A DNA stretch of 9,626 nt from Bacillota bacterium (lineage in GTDB: Bacteria > Bacillota > Sulfobacillia > JAJZYS01 > JAJYTV01): contig JAKAPV010000102.1 of NCBI GenBank assembly GCA_021806845.1, positions 1-9,626 of the forward strand. The letters are read 5' to 3'. The stretch's first letter is position 1, and the number at the start of each line of letters is the position of its first letter. The position numbers and the translations under genes are program-made. Below the pieces are notes generated by a model. That model did no database searches. It saw only the letters and a list, made by a program, of their open reading frames with translations, and was not told the origin of the DNA. Below are positions 5,868 through 9,626 of this stretch, in pieces.

Positions 5868-5894
5868 GAACAAATGTACGTAGTACCTGTGCTA
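5868..5894 (+). promoter_or_regulatory. Candidate SOS (LexA-type) operator region upstream of uvrA
   Basis: Two motifs lie here. GAACAAATGTAC (5868-5879) matches the Gram-positive SOS box core GAAC-N4-GTTC with one mismatch. TAGTAC-CT-GTGCTA (5881-5894) is a near-perfect inverted repeat (5 of 6 pairs) touching the uvrA -10. uvrA is under LexA control in many bacteria, but LexA sites differ between phyla, so neither can be assigned without the host's lexA. Confidence 0.35.
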
Positions 5895-5898
5895 TACT
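5890..5898 (+). promoter_or_regulatory. Candidate extended -10 promoter of uvrA
   Basis: TGCTATACT contains TATACT (5/6 of TATAAT) preceded by TGN, an extended -10. No convincing -35 lies 16-18 nt upstream, which extended -10 promoters tolerate. The start site would be near 5905, giving a leader of roughly 26 nt before the uvrA TTG. Confidence 0.5.
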
Positions 5899-5916
5899 TT
5901 TGCTGAAACGGCTGCC

Positions 5917-5923
5917 GGGGAGG
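5917..5923 (+). promoter_or_regulatory. Shine-Dalgarno site deciding the uvrA TTG start
   Basis: GGGGAGG lies 7 nt before TTG at 5931. It supports the rare TTG codon as the uvrA start; the protein then begins MSGEIVVRGARQHNLKN, which lines up with UvrA N-termini. Confidence 0.75.
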
Positions 5924-5930
5924 AAACGGA

Positions 5931-8756
5931 TTGTCGGGGGAGATCGTGGTCCGCGGCGCCCGCCAGCACAACCTCAAGAACGTGGACTTGCGCATCCCGC
6001 GCGACAAGCTCGTCGTCGTGACCGGCCTCTCCGGCAGCGGCAAGAGTTCATTCGCGTTCGACACCCTGTACGCCGAAGGACAGCGCCGCTACGTGGAGTC
6101 GCTGTCCGCCTACGCCCGCCAGTTCCTGGGCCAGATGGACAAGCCGGACGTGGATGCGATCGAGGGACTCAGTCCCGCGATCTCGATCGACCAGAAGACG
6201 ACGTCGCGCAACCCGCGTTCGACGGTCGGCACCGTCACGGAGATCTACGATTACCTCCGGCTCCTGTACGCGCGCGTCGGGCATCCCCACTGTCCCAACT
6301 GCGGCCGGCCCATCGAGCAGCAGACGGTGGAGCAGATGGTCGACCAGGTGCTCGCCTACCCGGAGGGATCGCGGGTTCAGATTCTCGCCCCGCTCGTGCG
6401 CGGCCGCAAGGGCGAGCACGAGAAGGCCCTGCAGGACGCCCGGCGGGAGGGATTCTCGCGGGTGCGGGTGGACGGGCAGATTCGGGAGCTTTCCGAAGAG
6501 ATCGCGCTCGAGAAGAACAAGAAGCATGCGATTGAGGCGGTCGTGGACCGTATCGTCGTCCGCGACGGCATCCGCGACCGCCTTGCCGACTCCTTCGAGA
6601 CGGCGCTGCGGCTGGGCGAGGGCCTGGCGGTGGTGCTGCAGGAAGACGGGAAGGACGCGCTCTTCTCGCAGAACTATGCCTGTCCCACCTGCGGCGAGAG
6701 CATCGCCGAACTGAGCCCGCGCATGTTCTCCTTCAACAACCCCTACGGCGCCTGCCCCGCCTGCAGCGGCCTCGGCTTCCACCTCGAGCCGGACGAGGAC
6801 CTGATCGTGCCGGATTCGCGCCGCAGCCTGCGCGAAGGCGCGATCGCACCCTGGGCGACGTCGGAGTACTACGGCCAGCTCGTGCTCGCCGCGGCGAGGG
6901 CGATCGGCGCCGACCCGGATGCGCCGTTCGGAAAGCTCTCGCCGGAGCAGCGCCGCTTGCTGCTCTCCGGGATCGCCGAACCCATCCCGTTCGCCTATAC
7001 GGGTGCCTACGGACGCCGCAGCGGGCGCACGCACTTTGGCGGCGCCATCGACTACGTGCGGCGCCGCCACCGCGATGCGTCGTCGGACCTGCAGCGCCAG
7101 GAACTCGAGGCGTACATGTCGCCCGTCGCCTGCTCGACCTGCAAGGGCAAGCGCTTGCGGCGTGAAAGCCTGGCCGTCACGGTTGGCGACCTGTCGATCG
7201 CAGATCTCACCGCCATGGCGGTGCGAGAGGCGCTTGCGTTCCTGCAGGGCCTCAAGCTGCGCGAGATGGAGCAGCTGATCGCCCGCGACGTGCTGCGCGA
7301 GATCGCGGAGCGACTCGGCTTCCTCGTGAGCGTCGGCCTCGACTACCTGACACTGGACCGCGCCGCAGCCACCCTCTCGGGCGGCGAGGCGCAGCGCATC
7401 CGGCTGGCGACGCAGATCGGCTCGGGGCTCGTCGGCGTCATCTACATCCTTGACGAGCCCTCGATCGGGCTGCATCCGCGCGACAACGAGCGGCTGCTCG
7501 GAACGCTCTGTCGCCTGCGCGACCTCGGGAACACGGTCCTCGTCGTCGAGCACGACGAGGAGACCTGGCGCGCCGCGGACTGGCTGATCGACTTCGGCCC
7601 GGGCGCCGGAGAGCATGGCGGCAGGGTGATCGCGGCCGGGACCTTGGCAGACATCGAGCGGAGCGAAGAATCCCTCACCGGACAATACCTGTCGGGCCGG
7701 CGCAGCATTTCCGTGCCCGAGGTGCGCAGACCGCTCGGCGACCGCTTCCTCCACCTGCGCGGAGCGCAGGGAAACAACCTCAAGGACGTGAACGTGGAGC
7801 TGCCGCTCGGGACGTTCATCGCCGTCACCGGGGTTTCCGGCTCCGGCAAGTCGACCCTCGTGAACGATATCCTCTACCGCGCCCTCGCGATGGAACTGAA
7901 CGGGGCGCGTCGGCGCCCGCTCGCCTATCGCTCGATCGACGGTCTCGAGCACCTCGACAAGGTGGTCGACGTCGACCAGGACCCGATCGGCCGCACGCCG
8001 CGCTCCAATCCCGCCACCTATACGGGGCTTTTTGACCTCGTGCGCGACGTGTTCTCGCAGACGCCGGAGGCGCGCATGCGCGGCTACAAGGCGGGCCGCT
8101 TCTCGTTCAACGTGCGCGGCGGGCGCTGCGAGGCGTGCCACGGGGACGGCATCCTGCGCATCGAGATGCACTTCCTGCCGGACGTCTACGTGCCCTGCGA
8201 AGCCTGCAAGGGCAAGCGCTACAACCGGGAGACGCTCGAGGTGCGGTTCAAGGGCAAGACGATCTCCGACGTCCTCGAGATGACCGTCGACGAGGCGGTC
8301 GAGTTCTTCCAGGCACAGCCGCGCATCCGGCGCAAGCTCGAGACGCTCTCGCAGGTCGGACTCGGCTACATCCGCCTCGGACAGCCGGCGACGACGCTCT
8401 CGGGCGGCGAGGCGCAGCGCGTGAAGCTGGCGACGGAACTCTCCCGCCGCCAGGACGGCCGCACCTTCTACATCCTCGACGAGCCCACTACCGGTCTGCA
8501 CCCGGCCGACGTGGAGCGCCTCTTGGACGTGCTGCACCGCCTGGTGGAAAGCGGCAACACCGTCCTCGTGATCGAGCACAACCTTGACGTGATCAAGACG
8601 GCTGACTACATCATCGATCTGGGGCCCGAAGGCGGGGAGGCCGGCGGCGAGATCATCGCCCAGGGACGCCCGGAGGAGATTGCACAGATGCCGCAGAGTT
8701 ACACGGGCCGCTTCCTGCAGGACATCCTGCACCGTCAGCCGCTCGCCGGCGACTGA
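5931..8756 (+). CDS. uvrA: Excinuclease ABC subunit A (UvrA), DNA damage recognition ATPase
   Basis: UvrA dimers scan DNA for helix-distorting damage and load UvrB. At 941 residues it is full length (E. coli 940). Both ABC modules are intact: Walker A-1 GLSGSGKSS (32-40), signature-1 LSGGEAQR (482-489), Walker B YILDEPSIGLH; Walker A-2 GVSGSGKST (634-642), signature-2 LSGGEAQR (823-830), Walker B YILDEPTTGLH. Cysteine pairs for the zinc modules are present at C251/C254 with C275/C278 and at C733/C736 with C756/C759; further CxxC pairs occur at C121/C124 and C401/C404. The start is TTG with a strong Shine-Dalgarno. The stop overlaps the uvrC start by one base (TGATG), so the two repair genes are translationally coupled. 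uvrB is not in the window. An SOS-like operator and an extended -10 promoter lie directly upstream. Confidence 0.98.
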   Translation: MSGEIVVRGARQHNLKNVDLRIPRDKLVVVTGLSGSGKSSFAFDTLYAEGQRRYVESLSAYARQFLGQMDKPDVDAIEGLSPAISIDQKTTSRNPRSTVGTVTEIYDYLRLLYARVGHPHCPNCGRPIEQQTVEQMVDQVLAYPEGSRVQILAPLVRGRKGEHEKALQDARREGFSRVRVDGQIRELSEEIALEKNKKHAIEAVVDRIVVRDGIRDRLADSFETALRLGEGLAVVLQEDGKDALFSQNYACPTCGESIAELSPRMFSFNNPYGACPACSGLGFHLEPDEDLIVPDSRRSLREGAIAPWATSEYYGQLVLAAARAIGADPDAPFGKLSPEQRRLLLSGIAEPIPFAYTGAYGRRSGRTHFGGAIDYVRRRHRDASSDLQRQELEAYMSPVACSTCKGKRLRRESLAVTVGDLSIADLTAMAVREALAFLQGLKLREMEQLIARDVLREIAERLGFLVSVGLDYLTLDRAAATLSGGEAQRIRLATQIGSGLVGVIYILDEPSIGLHPRDNERLLGTLCRLRDLGNTVLVVEHDEETWRAADWLIDFGPGAGEHGGRVIAAGTLADIERSEESLTGQYLSGRRSISVPEVRRPLGDRFLHLRGAQGNNLKDVNVELPLGTFIAVTGVSGSGKSTLVNDILYRALAMELNGARRRPLAYRSIDGLEHLDKVVDVDQDPIGRTPRSNPATYTGLFDLVRDVFSQTPEARMRGYKAGRFSFNVRGGRCEACHGDGILRIEMHFLPDVYVPCEACKGKRYNRETLEVRFKGKTISDVLEMTVDEAVEFFQAQPRIRRKLETLSQVGLGYIRLGQPATTLSGGEAQRVKLATELSRRQDGRTFYILDEPTTGLHPADVERLLDVLHRLVESGNTVLVIEHNLDVIKTADYIIDLGPEGGEAGGEIIAQGRPEEIAQMPQSYTGRFLQDILHRQPLAGD

Positions 8757-9626
8757 TGTTCGAGGCTCTGCGCGACGCCGCCCGGGCCATGCCCGAGCGG
8801 CCTGGCGTCTATATCTTTCGCGATGAACAGGACACGGTGCTGTACGTCGGCAAGGCGAAGAGCCTGCGCGCGCGCACGCGCAGCTACTTCCAGTCGAGCC
8901 GCGGACTCGCCGCGAAGACGATCCGGCTCGTGCAGGAAGCGAGCCGCCTGGAGTTCATCGTCACCCGCAGCGAGGTCGAGGCGCTCGTCCTGGAGCAGAA
9001 CCTCATCAAGGAGCATCGCCCGAAGTACAACGTCCTCCTGAAGGACGACAAGCGGTATCCCTACCTCAAGCTGACGAACGAGAAGTTTCCACGGCTCCTC
9101 GTCGTCCGAAAGGTGCAGCCGGATGGCGCGCGCTATTTCGGACCCTTTCCGAGTTCAGGCCGCATGCAGGAGACGCTGCGCGTGATGCGGCGCCTCTTCC
9201 CCCTGCGCACCTGCTCCGATCAGAAGTTTCGCACCGTCGCGCGCCCCTGCCTCATGTATCACATCGGCCGCTGCAGCGCCCCCTGCACCGGTGTCGTGAA
9301 CGAAGCGCAGTACCGGGAGACCGTTTCGGAGGCTGACGCCTTCCTCTCCGGGCACCCGGAGGAGGTGCTGCGCCGGCTGCGCTTGCGCATGGACGAGGCG
9401 GCGGAGGCGCTGCGCTTCGAGGAGGCGGCCGAACTGCGAGACCGCATCCGGGCGGTCGAATACGTGACGAGCCCGGTGCAGCAGGTCGACACGGGGCAGG
9501 CGCAGGAGCGCGACGTCGTGGGCATCGCCCGCGAGGGGGACCGGGCCGTCGGCCAGATCTTCCGCGTGCGCGAGGGCAAGCTCGTCGGGCGGGAGCGCTA
9601 CGTGCTGCGCGTCGCGGAGGACGACC
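8756..9626 (+). CDS. uvrC: Excinuclease ABC subunit C (UvrC), N-terminal part, cut by window end
   Basis: UvrC makes the two incisions beside a lesion after UvrB has loaded. The 290 codons present cover the N-terminal half of a protein usually near 600 residues. The GIY-YIG endonuclease domain (3' incision) is at about 12-95: PGVYIF (16-21), LYVGKA (29-34), Arg40 and the catalytic glutamate Glu80 in LEQNLIK. Four cysteines, C153, C165, C173 and C177, in the RPCLMYHIGRCSAPC region match the iron-sulfur cluster ligands reported for UvrC. The UVR domain that binds UvrB follows at about 202-236 (FEEAAELRDRIRAVE). The RNase H-like 5' nuclease and HhH domains lie beyond the right edge. The ATG shares one base with the uvrA stop and has no separate promoter, so expression depends on uvrA. 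The frame is open to the window end. Confidence 0.97.
   Translation, partial: MFEALRDAARAMPERPGVYIFRDEQDTVLYVGKAKSLRARTRSYFQSSRGLAAKTIRLVQEASRLEFIVTRSEVEALVLEQNLIKEHRPKYNVLLKDDKRYPYLKLTNEKFPRLLVVRKVQPDGARYFGPFPSSGRMQETLRVMRRLFPLRTCSDQKFRTVARPCLMYHIGRCSAPCTGVVNEAQYRETVSEADAFLSGHPEEVLRRLRLRMDEAAEALRFEEAAELRDRIRAVEYVTSPVQQVDTGQAQERDVVGIAREGDRAVGQIFRVREGKLVGRERYVLRVAEDD

Noticed and set aside
6048..8732. An 894-codon open frame on the minus strand opposite uvrA
   Set aside because: uvrA is an unmistakable full-length gene here. Long antisense open frames are common in GC-rich coding DNA, and the antisense product is an Arg/Ala/Glu/Leu-rich shadow with no recognisable motif.
1..9626. CRISPR arrays, insertion sequences, rRNA or tRNA genes
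   Set aside because: No regularly spaced repeats, no transposase or integrase motifs and no rRNA or tRNA gene were seen on either strand.

Overview
This is a GC-rich bacterial chromosome window. It carries two nucleotide-excision-repair genes, a complete ABC exporter operon with its own TetR regulator, a frameshifted aminotransferase gene cut by the left edge, and between these a small two-gene accessory cassette. The host cannot be named from the sequence. Strong Shine-Dalgarno sites, GTG/TTG starts, a 941-residue UvrA directly followed by uvrC, and TetR and ABC sequences of a type common in high-GC Gram-positive-like lineages suggest a high-GC Firmicute, an actinobacterium-like lineage or a candidate phylum. 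This is inference only.

Layout. (1) Bases 1-982, minus strand: a class I/II aminotransferase of the LL-diaminopimelate/N-succinyl-diaminopimelate aminotransferase type. Its C-terminus lies off the left edge, and a one-base frameshift after codon 20 separates a convincing N-terminus from the rest. (2) Bases 1119-2187, plus strand: a compact subtilase (S8 peptidase) with no signal peptide or propeptide. An 8-bp overlap links it to a 64-codon gene whose product looks like a free-standing inhibitor I9 (subtilisin propeptide) domain. A strong hairpin follows. This cassette is visibly less GC-rich than its neighbours and lies between two 9-bp direct copies of GGTCCAAGT. (3) Bases 2311-5781, minus strand: a tightly coupled operon, transcribed as ABC-2 permease, ATPase 1, ATPase 2, TetR regulator, with all three junctions being 4-bp ATGA overlaps. 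The two ATPases correspond to the two halves of the tandem ATPase found in YbhF/RbbA-type exporters, and their degenerate motifs all fall on one of the two composite ATP sites. (4) Bases 5782-5930: a divergent control region with a promoter facing each way, a perfect palindrome between the -35 and -10 of the exporter promoter, and SOS-box-like sequences at the uvrA promoter. (5) Bases 5931-9626, plus strand: uvrA followed by uvrC (1-base overlap), the latter cut by the right edge.

How the parts work together. UvrA finds bulky DNA damage and UvrC makes the incisions after UvrB loading (uvrB is not in this window). The exporter operon should be self-regulated by its last gene. The subtilase/I9 pair is the most unusual item: the inhibitory domain that normally precedes the protease in the same chain is here a separate, downstream, translationally coupled gene. 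This suggests a cytoplasmic protease held in check by a partner in trans.
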